This document shows positions 11,335 through 23,809 of a stretch of DNA of 64,000 bases, in pieces. The first letter of the stretch is position 1; each line of letters begins with the position of its first letter. Source of the stretch: Siderastrea radians (lineage: Eukaryota > Cnidaria > Anthozoa > Scleractinia > Rhizangiidae); assembly GCA_964017195.1 (NCBI GenBank), contig OZ024892.1, positions 5,458,366 to 5,522,365 of the forward strand, written 5' to 3'. The position numbers and the translations under genes were made by a program. The notes below the pieces were generated by a model, which was given only the letters and a program-made list of their open reading frames with translations, had not been told where the DNA came from and searched no databases.

Positions 11335-11768
11335 CCCGGGGGGATACTCCCTAGAATGGGCTATACGGGGAGGCTCCGCCCGAAAGGGGTACCTTCTTCA
11401 GGCTTCAGGTATATAAAAGGTTAGGGATTTCACGAGCTTTGGTATAAGAAAGGGTAGGGAAAGGCTGTCATTTAGGTATTTAAAAGGGCCTTTAATGAAA
11501 ATGTTTCGAGTAGACGCACCTTATGACTGTATCATTTTAATTTATTAAACGCTACATGAGAACGACAAGAAGACTTCTTTGAAGGGTTAAGAAAAGGGAT
11601 GCAGTGCTCTTAAGTAGCTATGTGAAAGGGGTACCATTTTTCAATGGAAGGTATACGAAAGGGGTACCTTTTCGGTCAAAAATGGTATATAAAAGGGTAA
11701 AGGGTTGGATCCCGTGGCGGAGCCTCCCCGCACAAAAATTTGTTGAGTGCCCCCCCCCCCCCCACGGG
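11335..11768. mobile_element. hAT-type MITE with 8-bp TSD
   Basis: The direct repeat CGATGAAC flanks the segment (11327-11334 and 11769-11776). The ends are inverted, beginning CCCGGGGGG on the left and ending in a C-run plus ACGGG on the right. Inner inverted parts match as well (GGGGAGGCTCCGCC near 11369 and GGCGGAGCCTCCCC near 11716). An 8-bp duplication is the hAT hallmark. At 434 bp with no open frame, it is non-autonomous. Confidence 0.8.
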
Positions 11769-11776
11769 CGATGAAC

Positions 11777-13672
11777 ATGTTCACGCTTTAGAAGCAGAAG
11801 CAAAGTCGAATTTCGATTACATTCCCTGCATCACTGATTTGAGCCCGACACGACAATGACTCAATTTAAACCTGACAAAATAACCTTACAAATTGAAAAG
11901 GATTGAGCACACAGCAATCTCGCAAGCTCCTTACACATCAAATTTCTGAAACCGTCAGTATTGAGTCTCCGGGGCGGCTTTAAGGAAAGAAAGAGATCTT
12001 GAAAACGCTAATGGAGTAAAAAAACTGAAAGTGCTTTAATAAGCGGTTACATCATCACCTTGGTGCAATGAGGGATATCTTTGGATTATATATCGCGTGG
12101 TCGGTCACGCTTTGTTAGTCATTCGCTCTTACTCGCAGTCAACATTGAGCTTCTCATGGTGTGACAATAAACTTCCTTCTGTCCTTGTGGTCAGTAAACG
12201 CCAAGTTCCAAAAGTTCTGTTCAATCCCAGTTACCGGCCTATCAGGTTTCTTTACTGAATCGAATCAGGGAGTTGCTTTCGTTTATCTTACGCACTTGTT
12301 ATTCGGCGGCGCGACGTCTCAAACGTCGCTGCCGTCTAATGAAATGGGTAGCACATTCCTGAATTGGCGGTAGTCAGTAGATTTAGTCTCCGCGTGGGCT
12401 CTAATTAATCAGGCTCGTTCTAATGACGTGTATTTTACGAGATTGAAAGTGTGAAGTGTAATTTTGTTGTTTTTAGTTTCGCGGTGTATTGAAGTTGAGT
12501 AAAGGTAATTGTTGAATTGTTTATTTCGCTGTCTTATTAGGAGATTTCGTTTCTAAGGGGCAGTGTTTACAAAGGCTAGTGAGAACTTTGGAGTTGTGCA
12601 GGTTGTCAGTATGTCGGCATAAAAATAGTTTTGTATGTTGTGTTGCTTTGTGCACGTTGTCATAAATGACATAGAAAGGGAGATTGAAATGCCATTTTGT
12701 TTAGCGTGCGAGATCGTCTATGAGTCATGGAGAGTATTGTTAGTTGTGGTTACATAGCGCTTCGAACTCAACCGGTTGCGAAAGCGATGACAAACTCCAT
12801 TCTTGAGTTTTGTGATGATGTAAAGCATAGGAAGGAAGATATTGTTGAGTCTACTGGTTAAATAGCTATGAACAGTAAACACCGATCTTTATAAACACAG
12901 GTTTAGAGGTTTTAGATTGGAAGCAGCCTCTATTTATTTCTCGAGGTAAAGCCACTGATTTTATCAGTTAATCAATTTCTGAAATATTTGACATTCTTGG
13001 GTAATATCATTTAATTTCACTGTGTCGATAGAGTTCATTGAGAGGTCATTAAGCGAGAAAGTTCTCAAAGCAAATCTGTCATATACGCGATATTTCTTTC
13101 GTCAGATTAGCTTTGTTGACGAGTTTGAAGGTGAATTTTTCATTTGTAGCTATGACGTAAGCAGATGGATTTAGTTATCTATTGGAGACGCTAGCGAAAA
13201 AGACTCTTCGGAAGCTTTGACAATACAAAGTTTACTTACCATTCTAGTTAAGTTACGTATATTAGACTGTTGATGTTTTGAGCGCCATAGCACGAGTCAC
13301 ATTCGAGCCCGAATCAAGTTCGATTCAAGGTAGAGAACTATTTATACATAAATGCCCAGGGAAAGGAAGCTGACAGACTCTGCGTCGCCTGAAAATTCCC
13401 TAGAATTTCTTGTTGAGACATTTTTTTTAAAAGTACGAAGTTCGTTCTGGCTGTGTTCCAAGTCTTTCAACCTTCACGAGCAAAGCGCATTTATTACGAA
13501 CCCATAGACAGTAATCATGGCTACTAAGCTAGTTTCGTTTTTTCCCGTTCACGATATGCGATAACTACAGAAGGTGTCCCTTTTTTTTTAATTAACAATT
13601 AGGTATTAAAAGCGCTACTTCTGACTTTACTCCTCCCAGAATGATTGAAGCTTCTGTACATGAAAAGTAGTC
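11777..13672. other. No gene recognised
   Basis: AT-rich DNA with short frames. A small palindrome GCGACGTCTCAAACGTCGC lies near 12309. Sequence at about 12955-13010 resembles the left flank of the element at 1640, with shared TGATTTTATCAGTTAA. Confidence 0.6.
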
Positions 13673-13683
13673 GTTGTTTATCG

Positions 13684-15872
13684 GCTATCTCTAAAATAGG
13701 GAACGGGGAATCGAGGAACGGGGAACGGGGAACGGGGAACGGGGAACGGGGAATCTCTAAAATAGGGAATATCTAAAACAGGGAATCTCTAAAATAGGGA
13801 ATCTCTAAAATGGGGAATCTCTAAAATAGGGAATCTCTAAAACGGGGAATCTCTAAAATAGGGAATCTCTAAAACGGGGAATCTCTAAAATAGGGAATCT
13901 CTAAAACGGGGAATCTCTAAAATAGGGAATCTCTAAAATAGGGAATCTCTAAAACGGGGAATCTCTAAAATAGGGAATCTCTAAAACGGGGAATCTCTAA
14001 AATAGGGAATCTCTAAAATAGGGAATCTCTAAAACGGGGAATCTCTAAAATAGGGAATCTCTAAAATAGGGAATCTCTAAAACAGGGAATCTCTAAAACG
14101 GGGAATCTCTAAAACGGGGAATCTCTAAAATAGGGAATCTCTAAAACGGGGAATCTCTAAAATAGGGAATCTCTAAAATAGGGAATCTCTAAAACGGGGA
14201 ATCTCTAAAACGGGGAATCTCTAAAACGGGGAATCTCTAAAACGGGGAATCTCTAAAATAGGGAATCTCTAAAACGGGGAATCTCTAAAACGGGGAATCT
14301 CTAAAATAGGGAATCTCTAAAACGGGGAATCTCTAAAACGGGGAATCTCTAAAATAGGGAATCTCTAAAATAGGGAATCTCTAAAACGGGGAATCTCTAA
14401 AACGGGGAATCTCTAAAATAGGGAATCTCTAAAACGGGGAATCTCTAAAACGGGGAATCTCTAAAATAGGGAATCTCTAAAACGGGGAATCTCTAAAACG
14501 GGGAATCTCTAAAATAGGGAATCTCTAAAACGGGGAATCTCTAAAACGGGGAATCTCTAAAACGGGGAATCTCTAAAACGGGGAATCTCTAAAATAGGGA
14601 ATCTCTAAAACGGGGAATCTCTAAAACGGGGAATCTCTAAAATAGGGAATCTCTAAAATAGGGAATCTCTAAAACGGGGAATCTCTAAAACGGGGAATCT
14701 CTAAAATAGGGAATCTCTAAAACGGGGAATCTCTAAAACGGGAAATCTCTAAAATAGGGAATCTCTAAAACGGGGAATCTCTAAAACGGGGAATCTCTAA
14801 AATAGGGAATCTCTAAAACGGGGAATCTCTAAAATAGGGAATCTCTAAAATAGGGAATCTCTAAAACGGGGAATCTCTAAAACGGGGAATCTCTAAAACG
14901 GGGAATCTTTAAAATAGGGAATCTCTAAAATAGGAAATCTCTAAAACGGGGAATCTCTAAAACGGGGAATCTCTAAAATAGGGAATCTCTAAAACGGGGA
15001 ATCTCTAAAACGGGGAATCTCTAAAATAGGGAATCTCTAAAACGGGGAATCTCTAAAACGGGGAATCTCTAAAATAGGGAATCTCTAAAATAGGGAATCT
15101 CTAAAACGGGGAATCTCTAAAACGGGGAATCTCTAAAATAGGGAATCTCTAAAACGGGGAATCTCTAAAACGGGGAATCTCTAAAACGGGGAATCTCTAA
15201 AATAGGGAATCTCTAAAACGGGGAATCTCTAAAACGGGGAATCTCTAAAATAGGGAATCTCTAAAATAGGGAATCTCTAAAACGGGGAATCTCTAAAACG
15301 GGGAATCTCTAAAATAGGGAATCTCTAAAACGGGGAATCTCTAAAACGGGAAATCTCTAAAATAGGGAATCTCTAAAACGGGGAATCTCTAAAACGGGGA
15401 ATCTCTAAAACGGGGAATCTCTAAAATAGGGAATCTCTAAAACGGGGAATCTCTAAAATAGGGAATCTCTAAAATAGGGAATCTCTAAAATAGGGAATCT
15501 CTAAAACGGGGAATCTCTAAAACGGGGAATCTTTAAAATAGGGAATCTCTAAAATAGGAAATCTCTAAAACGGGGAATCTCTAAAACGGGGAATCTCTAA
15601 AATAGGGAATCTCTAAAATAGGGAATCTCTAAAACGGGGAATCTCTAAAACGGGGAATCTCTAAAACAGGGAATCTCTAAAATAGGGAATCTCTAAAATG
15701 GGGAATCTCTAAAACGGGGAATCTCTAAAACGGGGAATCTCTAAAACGGGGAATCTCTAAAATAGGGAATCTCTAAAACGGGGAATCTCTAAAATAGGGA
15801 ATCTCTAAAATAGGGAATCTCTAAAACGGGGAATCTCTAAAACGGGGAATCTCTAAAATAGGGAATCTCTAA
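13684..15872 (+). repeat. 16-bp satellite array, left cap (~130 copies)
   Basis: The unit is AATCTCTAAAAYRGGG. The two main variants (ATAGGG and ACGGGG) alternate in mixed order. The outer edge has a few GGGGAAC heptamers and GAATCGAGG. Higher-order blocks of several units repeat within the array, for example around 14700-14930 and 15330-15560, which indicates amplification by unequal exchange or slippage. Confidence 0.97.
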
Positions 15873-17255
15873 ATCCACAAGCCCGAACTAAAATCTCATG
15901 TCTGTTTTTCTCTCTACCATAATTTGGAAAGGATAGATAACCCAAGGGACCCCATAAACGCGTTGCGTGACCAACTCGTCACACATCCCTTTAATAAGGC
16001 ACCGTAATTGCAGATTGAAGAGAGGTATCTTTTTCGGTGTAATAAAATTGAGTGAACTGAAATAAATCACATCCTGCTGATTGTGATACAATTTATTTTT
16101 GTGTGTTGACTGCCGATACTACTTGCAACGCTTCTTTAAGTCTTATTCCACGCTCCAGTTTCTCATTACTGTCACCTGTATTTTGATTGAACTGGTTAGC
16201 ATTTGTATTACAATAAGAAGATACTGCACAGCTAAGTCGCGGAAACGCACACAGGAACGTTGTTGGCCAGATTCCATCCCCACTTTCCTGTTTACCTTTC
16301 AAATAAAGAGTTTATGTTTGCTACACGTAGAAGAGAGTCAGAACACCTCGACTTCTCATTCTGAACAGTGCGTAAGGTATTTGATGCAAACTGACGGACC
16401 CGTGAGGAAACCGAAACTAAATAGGATCCAAACCCACCAATGGCAGTTCACGTTTGTAATGGGAATTCTTTGGATAATTTTTTCATGGCCAATCAAAGAA
16501 AACGTAATGATAACTTTGTACAAGTGGCATCGGAACGGCGCGCAGCACTGTAACAGAAAAGCGCTGCTTTGATTGCGAATTGCCGAGTCGACCAAGCCGT
16601 GTTCCACCGTGGAAAGGTAAGCAAACATCACCACCCGTGATACCCTGCTAACAGAGACTTTTCGTTTTGTATTCACGATAAACAAAAGAACTAAGCGAAA
16701 TACGAGAGACGCGAACATCATCATACATGCTAAGAAAACTTTCCAGAAAGAAACACTCTGCTAGCAGGGTATACCTATAAACTGTAAACTGTTAAGCACG
16801 TTTTCGAATTTTCATATGAACGGTAACAATACCTATGTTATATTATTTTACTGTAAGCAAACGAAAAAAATGTACAACAGCCTCATTTTACCAATAACTA
16901 ATAAAGGAGCCATTTACGCTGGCTTTGCGCCTCGAGCCAACAACATGTGACTGTGATGTCGTGACCTTTTACGTCTCGACTGTGATGGCGTGATTTTTGA
17001 CATCTTGAGCCAAAAACATGTTGCGTTTTGAGAGGTGACTGTTATTGTCTAGACTTGTTCCAGATATACCTTATTTTTACTTATTTTCGCGCGTCTTAAT
17101 TTTAGCGAATTGAAAAAAAAAATTGAGAAATTAAAGGCCAGCACAAAAAATCCTCTCAAAATTTACACACGCAGAATGTAATACACTCGTGAGAAATTTA
17201 CATAATCAAACATATGAATCAATAAATATAAGAGCGATTTTCGTTTGACCTTGAA
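15871..17255 (+). repeat. Unique arm, left copy, of the foldback element
   Basis: It is mirrored at 17547-18930. A nested palindromic insert (about 16640-16775, ends TACCCTGCTAACAGAG) is present in both arms, so it was there before the arms were duplicated or homogenised. The mirrored frames at 16099-16572 and 18229-18702 start with TTG, match no family known to me and overlap another frame on the opposite strand. I do not call them genes. Confidence 0.9.
16640..16775. mobile_element. Small MITE nested in both arms (other copy about 18026-18162)
   Basis: TACCCTGCTAACAGAG on one side is answered by CTCTGCTAGCAGGGTA on the other, about 135 bp apart. The same structure occurs inverted in the right arm. 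No duplication was resolved. Confidence 0.6.
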
Positions 17256-17546
17256 AAAGTGTTTCCGTAAGCGTTCGTTATTTGTTTCATCAGCCACTAG
17301 TTAAAAATGTGAAAACAAGACCTCGTTCCTTTACCGCTGAAGAGAACCCTAATATGGGTAAAGCATTGTTCCATTGTGCAATCGTATTGCTGAATACAGA
17401 GGTACATGAAAGCTCTTTACTAGGTGGAAAATGCTTGATGTTCGCTAAACCAACCAAAAGCCGTATGCGTTTGTGTCTGTTCTCTAAACCAATTAAATTA
17501 AATTGCCATTGTTTGATTCCTTTGTTGTTTGTTCGCACGTAGTTAC
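17256..17546. other. Loop of the palindrome
   Basis: A 291-bp unpaired centre. Short frames on both strands cover nearly all of it, but neither resembles a known protein. Confidence 0.7.
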
Positions 17547-18930
17547 TTCAAGGTCAAACGAAAATCGCTCTTACATTTATTGATTCATATGTTTGATTAT
17601 GTAAATTTCTCACGAGTGTATTACATTCTGCGTGTGTAAATTTTGAGAGGATTTTTTGTGCTGGCCTTTAATTTCTCAATTTTTTTTTCAATTCGCTAAA
17701 ATTAAGACGCGCGAAAATAAGTAAAAATAAGGTATATCTGGAACAAGTCTAGACAATAACAGTCACCGCTCAAAACGCAACATGTTTTTGGCTCAAGATG
17801 TCAAAAGTCACGCCATCACAGTCGAGACGTAAAAGGTCACGACATCACAGTCACATGTTGTTGGCTCGAGGCGCAAAGCCAGCGTAAATGGCTCCTTTAT
17901 TAGTTATTGGTAAAATGAGGCTGTTGTACATTTTTTTCGTTTGCTTACAGTAAAATAATATAACATAGGTATTGTTACCGTTCATATGAAAATTCGAAAA
18001 TGTGCTTAACAGTTTACAGTTTATAGGTATACCCTGCTAGCAGAGTGTTTCTTTCTGGAAAGTTTTCTTAGCATGTATGATGATGTTCGCGTCTCTCGTA
18101 TTTCGCTTAGTTCTTTTGTTTATCGTGAATACAAAACGAAAAGTCTCTGTTAGCAGGGTATCACGGGTGGTGATGTTTGCTTACCTTTCCACGGTGGAAC
18201 ACGGCTTGGTCGACTCGGCAATTCGCAATCAAAGCAGCGCTTTTCTGTTACAGTGCTGCGCGCCGTTCCGATGCCACTTGTACAAAGTTATCATTACGTT
18301 TTCTTTGATTGGCCATGAAAAAATTATCCAAAGAATTCCCATTACAAACGTGAACTGCCATTGGTGGGTTTGGATCCTATTTAGTTTCGGTTTCCTCACG
18401 GGTCCGTCAGTTTGCATCAAATACCTTACGCACTGTTCAGAATGAGAAGTCGAGGTGTTCTGACTCTCTTCTACGTGTAGCAAACATAAACTCTTTATTT
18501 GAAAGGTAAACAGGAAAGTGGGGATGGAATCTGGCCAACAACGTTCCTGTGTGCGTTTCCGCGACTTAGCTGTGCAGTATCTTCTTATTGTAATACAAAT
18601 GCTAACCAGTTCAATCAAAATACAGGTGACAGTAATGAGAAACTGGAGCGTGGAATAAGACTTAAAGAAGCGTTGCAAGTAGTATCGGCAGTCAACACAC
18701 AAAAATAAATTGTATCACAATCAGCAGGATGTGATTTATTTCAGTTCACTCAATTTTATTACACCGAAAAAGATACCTCTCTTCAATCTGCAATTACGGT
18801 GCCTTATTAAAGGGATGTGTGACGAGTTGGTCACGCAACGCGTTTATGGGGTCCCTTGGGTTATCTATCCTTTCCAAATTATGGTAGAGAGAAAAACAGA
18901 CATGAGATTTTAGTTCGGGCTTGTGGATTT
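17547..18930 (-). repeat. Unique arm, right copy, of the foldback element
   Basis: It is the reverse complement of 15871-17255, with one indel and few substitutions. Confidence 0.9.
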
Positions 18931-19799
18931 AGAGATTCCCTATTTTAGAGATTCCCCGTTTTAGAGATTCCCCGTTTTAGAGATTCCCTATTTTAGAGAT
19001 TCCCTATTTTAGAGATTCCCCGTTTTAGAGATTCCCTATTTTAGAGATTCCCCGTTTTAGAGATTCCCCGTTTTAGAGATTCCCTATTTTAGAGATTCCC
19101 TATTTTAGAGATTCCCTATTTTAGAGATTCCCCGTTTTAGAGATTCCCTGTTTTAGAGATTCCCCGTTTTAGAGATTCCCCATTTTAGAGATTTCCTATT
19201 TTAGAGATTCCCTATTTTAGAGATTCCCCGTTTTAGAGATTCCCTATTTTAGAGATTCCCCGTTTTAGAGATTCCCCGTTTTAGAGATTCCCCGTTTTAG
19301 AGATTCCCCGTTTTAGAGATTCCCTATTTTAGAGATTCCCCGTTTTAGAGATTCCCCATTTTAGAGATTCCCTGTTTTAGAGATTCCCCGTTTTAGAGAT
19401 TCCCAGTTTTAGAGATTCCCTATTTTAGAGATTCCCTATTTTAGAGATTCCCCGTTTTAGAGATTCCCTATTTTAGAGATTCCCTATTTTAGAGATTCCC
19501 CGTTTTAGAGATTCCCTATTTTAGAGATTCCCCGTTTTAGAGATTCCCTATTTTAGAGATTCCCTATTTTAGAGATTCCCCGTTTTAGAGATTCCCTATT
19601 TTAGAGATTCCCCGTTTTAGAGATTCCCTATTTTAGAGATTCCCCGTTTTAGAGATTCCCTATTTTAGAGATTCCCCATTTTAGAGATTCCCTATTTTAG
19701 AGATTCCCTGTTTTAGAGATTCCCTATTTTAGAGATTCCCCGTTCCCCGTTCCCCGTTCCCCGTTCCTCGATTCCCCGTTCCCTATTTTAGAGATAGCC
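18929..19799 (-). repeat. 16-bp satellite array, right cap (~52 copies)
   Basis: The same unit as the left cap in reverse complement, ending in the mirrored GTTCCCC heptamers and TCCTCGATTC. It is 2.5 times shorter than the left cap, so array length has diverged while the arms stayed nearly identical. Confidence 0.97.
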
Positions 19800-20025
19800 G
19801 TTGTTTATCCGGTGTTTATAGAGGCGACGTGGAGGCTAGATCTACACAGAGATCGTTCATGCTGTATACCGGGTGTATAAACTGGCGAACAAAACATTGA
19901 TAAGACATAAGCTGTATGTTATACAGTACCTTGACGGGAACAAAACTGCAAAAGTGAAAGTTAAATGTATCTGGCAGCGAGCAGACCAAGAAGCATTTAA
20001 CCAACGAGAACGAGTGAAATTTCCG

Positions 20026-21153
20026 TGTGTCACCGCAGGCAGCCCAAGCTCACACCTTGAGAGAGCGAGGAATTTATAAATTATTTATGGTTCTCGAGCC
20101 GGGACGTGACCCAGTATTGGGTTACAAGCGGCCGTTAACAATTTGAGACTTTGTATGGGGAATAAAATATCGTCGATTTCGAACGTGAAATGAAACTCAA
20201 TTTCAACATTTTTTTAGTGAAATGAATAAAACTTACTTACCTCTTGCGTCTTTGTGTGTTTTTTGGGCTTATTTCATCGTTTTGGGCTTTCTTTGTCATG
20301 ACTGTTACTACCTTCATAAGACGAAGTCAAGGCACCACACTGTTTTCGGCCGGAGATTCGAACTTGTCGACTCGAAGGCGGTTTGCGGCCCGAAAATCCA
20401 TCCTATCGCAGATTTTTTTGGCCAGAGGTAAAGCTCTATGATCTCTGCACCTTGTAAAATGTTCGTTCGCCAAATATCCCCGCGCATTTTCCTGAAAATG
20501 AGCATTTTCTCAGTCCATGTCCAAAATCCCTTCTTTCGGCGAACGCCAATGATTTTGAAAATCGACACGAGGCTTGGGTCCCAGGTCAATTTTCTCTCGA
20601 CCGAGGGTGGTACAGGAGAATTGAATCAAGCGTAAATCCAGTTAAAAAGGACACAGGAGATACTGAATCAGTTGGTTTAACGTTGTGTAACACATTTTTT
20701 TTAGGTTTTTATCTCATTGATTTGGTATATACTAAAACTATTATTACCGTCAGTAGCTGTACATGAATTGACTGAATTGATTTTACAACCCTCGGTCGGG
20801 CCGCAAACCGCCTTCGAGTCGACAAGTTCGAATCTCCGGCCTAAAACAGTGTGGTGCCTTGACTTCGTATTATGAAAGTAGTACAACATTCATGACAAAG
20901 AAAGCCCAAAAACGATGAAATAAACCCAAAAAACACACAAAGACGCAAGAGGTAAGTTAGTTTTATTCATTTCACTAAAAAAGTGTTGAAATTGAGTTTT
21001 ATTTCACGTTCGAAATCGACGATATTTTATTCCCCATACAAAGCCTCAAATTGTTAACGGCCGCTTGTAACCCAATACCGGTCTCTCTCGAAGGTCACGT
21101 CCCGAGAACCTCGCTTTCTCGAGGCGTGAGCTTGGGCTGCCTGTGGTGTCACA
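20026..21153. mobile_element. Palindromic element, ~1.1 kb, arms ~360 bp
   Basis: Left arm about 20026-20395 and right arm about 20797-21153 are reverse complements. Shared parts include GCAGGCAGCCCAAGCTC, TCGACTCGAAGGCGGTTTGC and AACGGCCGCTTGTAACCCAA. The spacer holds inverted CCGAGGGT/ACCCTCGG. No clear target duplication was found. The short frames in the arms are mirrored by symmetry and are not credible genes. Confidence 0.8.
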
Positions 21154-21262
21154 TCTGAAAAGACATGATCACATGATATACATTCTTGCAACAAAAGAAA
21201 CGGATATAAATAAACACAATCTCGCGTAACCTCGATAGAGAGCCGCATACTGTATTTGGAAG

Positions 21263-21345
21263 ACTGGACTGGACTGGACTGGACTGGACTGGACTGGACT
21301 GGACTGGACTGGACTGGACTGGACTGGACTGGACTGGACTGGACT
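21263..21345 (+). repeat. (ACTGG)n microsatellite
   Basis: About sixteen perfect five-base units, followed after about 20 bp by an inverted GTCCAGTCCAGTCC. Translation gives a spurious Trp-Thr-Gly-Leu-Asp repeat. Confidence 0.97.
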
Positions 21346-21458
21346 AGTAAAACGCGGACAGTCCAGTCCAGTCCGCGAAATCAGTATGCCATTCCGGAAG
21401 AGTTACACAACATGCACAATGGTTTATTTAAATATCATTTATGCGAGTCTGTCCTGAA

Positions 21459-22059
21459 CCCAGAGGGGGTACTCTGGTTTTCAAGTGACGGGTATGATCG
21501 AAGGATCTTTTTGGATTTGAAATTTTCGGTTCTGGGAGTTTTTTGGGTAGGAGAATTTGGCAAGTATTTTTTTGGGTGGCTTGATTTAAGAAGGGATTTT
21601 TTCGGGTATTCAAAACAATCTGGCGAATTGTGGTAGTACCCGCATATCCTGGCCGCGTAGTTCTGCGAATATTAAGCATTGACAACCAAACTTGTTTTGA
21701 GTTGGTTTAATTATATTTAACGATGGTGTCGCATTACATTGCATCTGTTTCATAAAACCGGTCATACAATAGTCTGCAAAGTGTCCTGGGTCTATCCAAC
21801 AAGGCTTCAATACATTCAACAGATTTTTCATCCATCTTTTGCTGTAGTGAATTCTTGATATCTTTCGCTTGTGACTTGTAGATTGATCCTTTCTGGAAAT
21901 TTTTAAGGCTCGGAAATTTGCCATGGGATTTTTGGGGGGTTAATTTTTGGTCCAGGGATTTTGGGGGGTTGTTGGAAGCCCTAGGGACTTTTTTGGGTTT
22001 TGATTTTTGCCCACATTCGATCATTCCCGTCACTCGAAATCCGAAGTACCCTCCCTGGG
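21459..22059. mobile_element. hAT-like non-autonomous element
   Basis: The ends are inverted: CCCAGAGGGGGTACT at the left and AGTACCCTCCCTGGG-like at the right, extending to GTGACGGGTATGATCGAA on both sides. Flanking octamers GTCCTGAA (21451-21458) and CTCCTAAA (22060-22067) agree at six of eight positions, compatible with a decayed 8-bp duplication. The interior has runs of GGGGATTTTTGG-type sequence and no transposase. Confidence 0.65.
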
Positions 22060-23809
22060 CTCCTAAACAGGGTATGGTCAGTGCGATTGTCGTCGTTATA
22101 TGGCTTACACGGTCATTAGCAAAATTAGGTCGGGGACGTTTATCTTTGAAACGCTTTTCAGTTCGCAGTTGCTATAGCAACTGAGAACTATTGGGGCTGT
22201 CCTGGCGTCGTGTGGAGTTACGTTAACTCTTTGGCGATTCAAAGTAGAATCCTTCGAAGTGTATAAATAGGCAAGTTTTGACTGGCTCTGAACCAAGTTT
22301 TACGCTGTCTCTGTGCATGAAGATCTAATCGGAGTGTTTGGATCCTCGAAAAACCGTAGATTTTGATTTGCAAAGACAGCGCAGGAAGGAATCGGAAGGA
22401 AATGTTTACTCAGGTGCGTGTTAGGACTCGTTGGTCTTCAGTGTAGGTTGGCGTTCGCCAGCGGGTTAGGAACAGCTGGACGAGGAAAGAAATTGGTTGT
22501 TAAGTTTAGTTGCTGTCGAAAAGATTACAAAGAAGTCTTTGTGTGTTGATGTTTCTGATCTACAAGTGCAAACATTTCTTTATGCATAAGTTGACTGGGG
22601 GAGATAATTGGTCATAATTAATAAATTGTGTACGTTTTCATTTGGTACGGGTTAAAGTTAAAAACTATCAAAAATCATCCACATCTTACAGATGTTCAAG
22701 GCTTTATTTACAGCTTTCAGTTTGAGTTTTATGCGGTTTACTTTGAGCTAAAAAATATGTTGCTCGGAATTATCGGCCAGTCAGGATTTCCCCCGTACTC
22801 GCATTTAATTAAAAATTCCATGCATCATTGCCAGAAGAGTCCTAGCCTGTTCCAGGCGTTCAGATAGTGGAGCGCGAGGGAAAAATAGAGCGAGCGAAAG
22901 AGCGGGGGGAGAGGGGAGACTGGGGAAGAGGACGAGGGAACGCCTGTGAAATTAATTTTAACAAGAAAGCCCACTGGGCATTTTAACCGGCCATTCTGAC
23001 CCTCCCCACTGCTAGGTTTCACAAATGTTAGCGCGATCCTCTATTTATACGAACCGGCGTAACGAAAAGTGTGATTGTGTGACACAATATTTTGACTATA
23101 ACGTTACTAGATGACGTAATGTTTAAACTCTAATGACTCAGCTTATCTTTCTTATCGCTTTTATTTGTGCTGAAAAACGCAAATTCACTCAAACGTTGAA
23201 TGTCGATATAAATTCGTCCACAACTGAGAATGCTCACACCGGGACGACGAAGTATTTACTGTTGTGCCTAGATCTTAAATACAAACAGTGAACATAGCAG
23301 TAGAATCAAAATATAACGCTTGATAAACACGAGCTCGAGCAGATCGTCAGAGTATGGGGCACGTCAAGGCATATCTCATGACGTGATGTTTAAATCCGGT
23401 TTGCTAACCTGGGAATCCCCTTGCAAAAGTAAACAAGCGAGCGGGGACGAAAGTCGCCCACGTCTGTGAAAGCTAAAGCGCCTGTCGAGCCGCAATCGAT
23501 TTCGCGCTCACTCGCTTGTTTTTCTTTTCCTTCACTATCTCTGAACGGAAAGAGAGACTGCTAGTAGTCTTTAGCGGACACCACAGGCAAACTACACAAA
23601 TCCGTCGATAATATTCAGATATTTTCGTTCTTTCAATGTAAAAAGACTCGTAACACCTGCCTTATTAATTGATCTCCTTATTAATGACGATTCCTTCGTA
23701 TCAACTTCTCGCCTCAAATAAACACTCATCTCTCTCCGTTTGCAAGACCTATCATGTACTGATGGTGCAATCAACTAATATTGCATCATCATACTGGCCT
23801 TGTCAACCA
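22060..23809. other. No gene recognised; two small inverted repeats
   Basis: A MITE-like segment lies at about 22845-22958 (CCAGGCGTTC at one end, GAACGCCTG at the other, G-rich in between). A short inverted pair with AAACAAGCGAG lies at 23431 and 23522. Nothing else was identified. Confidence 0.55.

Larger units (their letters stand above)
13683..19799. mobile_element. Satellite-capped foldback element, 6.1 kb, 10-bp TSD
   Basis: The element begins GGCTATCTCTAAAATAGGG and ends in the reverse complement. GTTGTTTATC lies directly outside both ends (13673-13682, 19800-19809). From the outside inwards on each side there are GGGGAAC heptamers, a 16-bp satellite (long on the left, short on the right), and a unique arm (15871-17255 and 17547-18930). 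The loop is about 290 bp. The unique arms are nearly identical: I see one A-run length difference (ten versus nine) and a few substitutions. No transposase is encoded. The shape matches Drosophila FB elements, and the duplication length fits Mutator-like transposition. Confidence 0.88.

Noticed and set aside
13684..15872. CRISPR-like regular repeat
   Set aside because: Units are directly adjacent with no unique spacers, and the context is eukaryotic.
16099..18702. Mirrored 157- and 122-codon frames in the 16-bp satellite element
   Set aside because: They begin at TTG or overlap on opposite strands, show no known domain, and appear twice only because the arms are inverted copies.
13673..19809. 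Palindrome as a pure assembly artefact
   Set aside because: The arms differ by an indel and substitutions, the caps differ in length and variant order, and a 10-bp duplication flanks the ends, which a chimeric join would not create. Read-level confirmation is still desirable.
21256..21636. 126-codon frame with a Trp-Thr-Gly-Leu-Asp repeat
   Set aside because: It is the reading of an ACTGG microsatellite continuing into the end of a hAT-like element.
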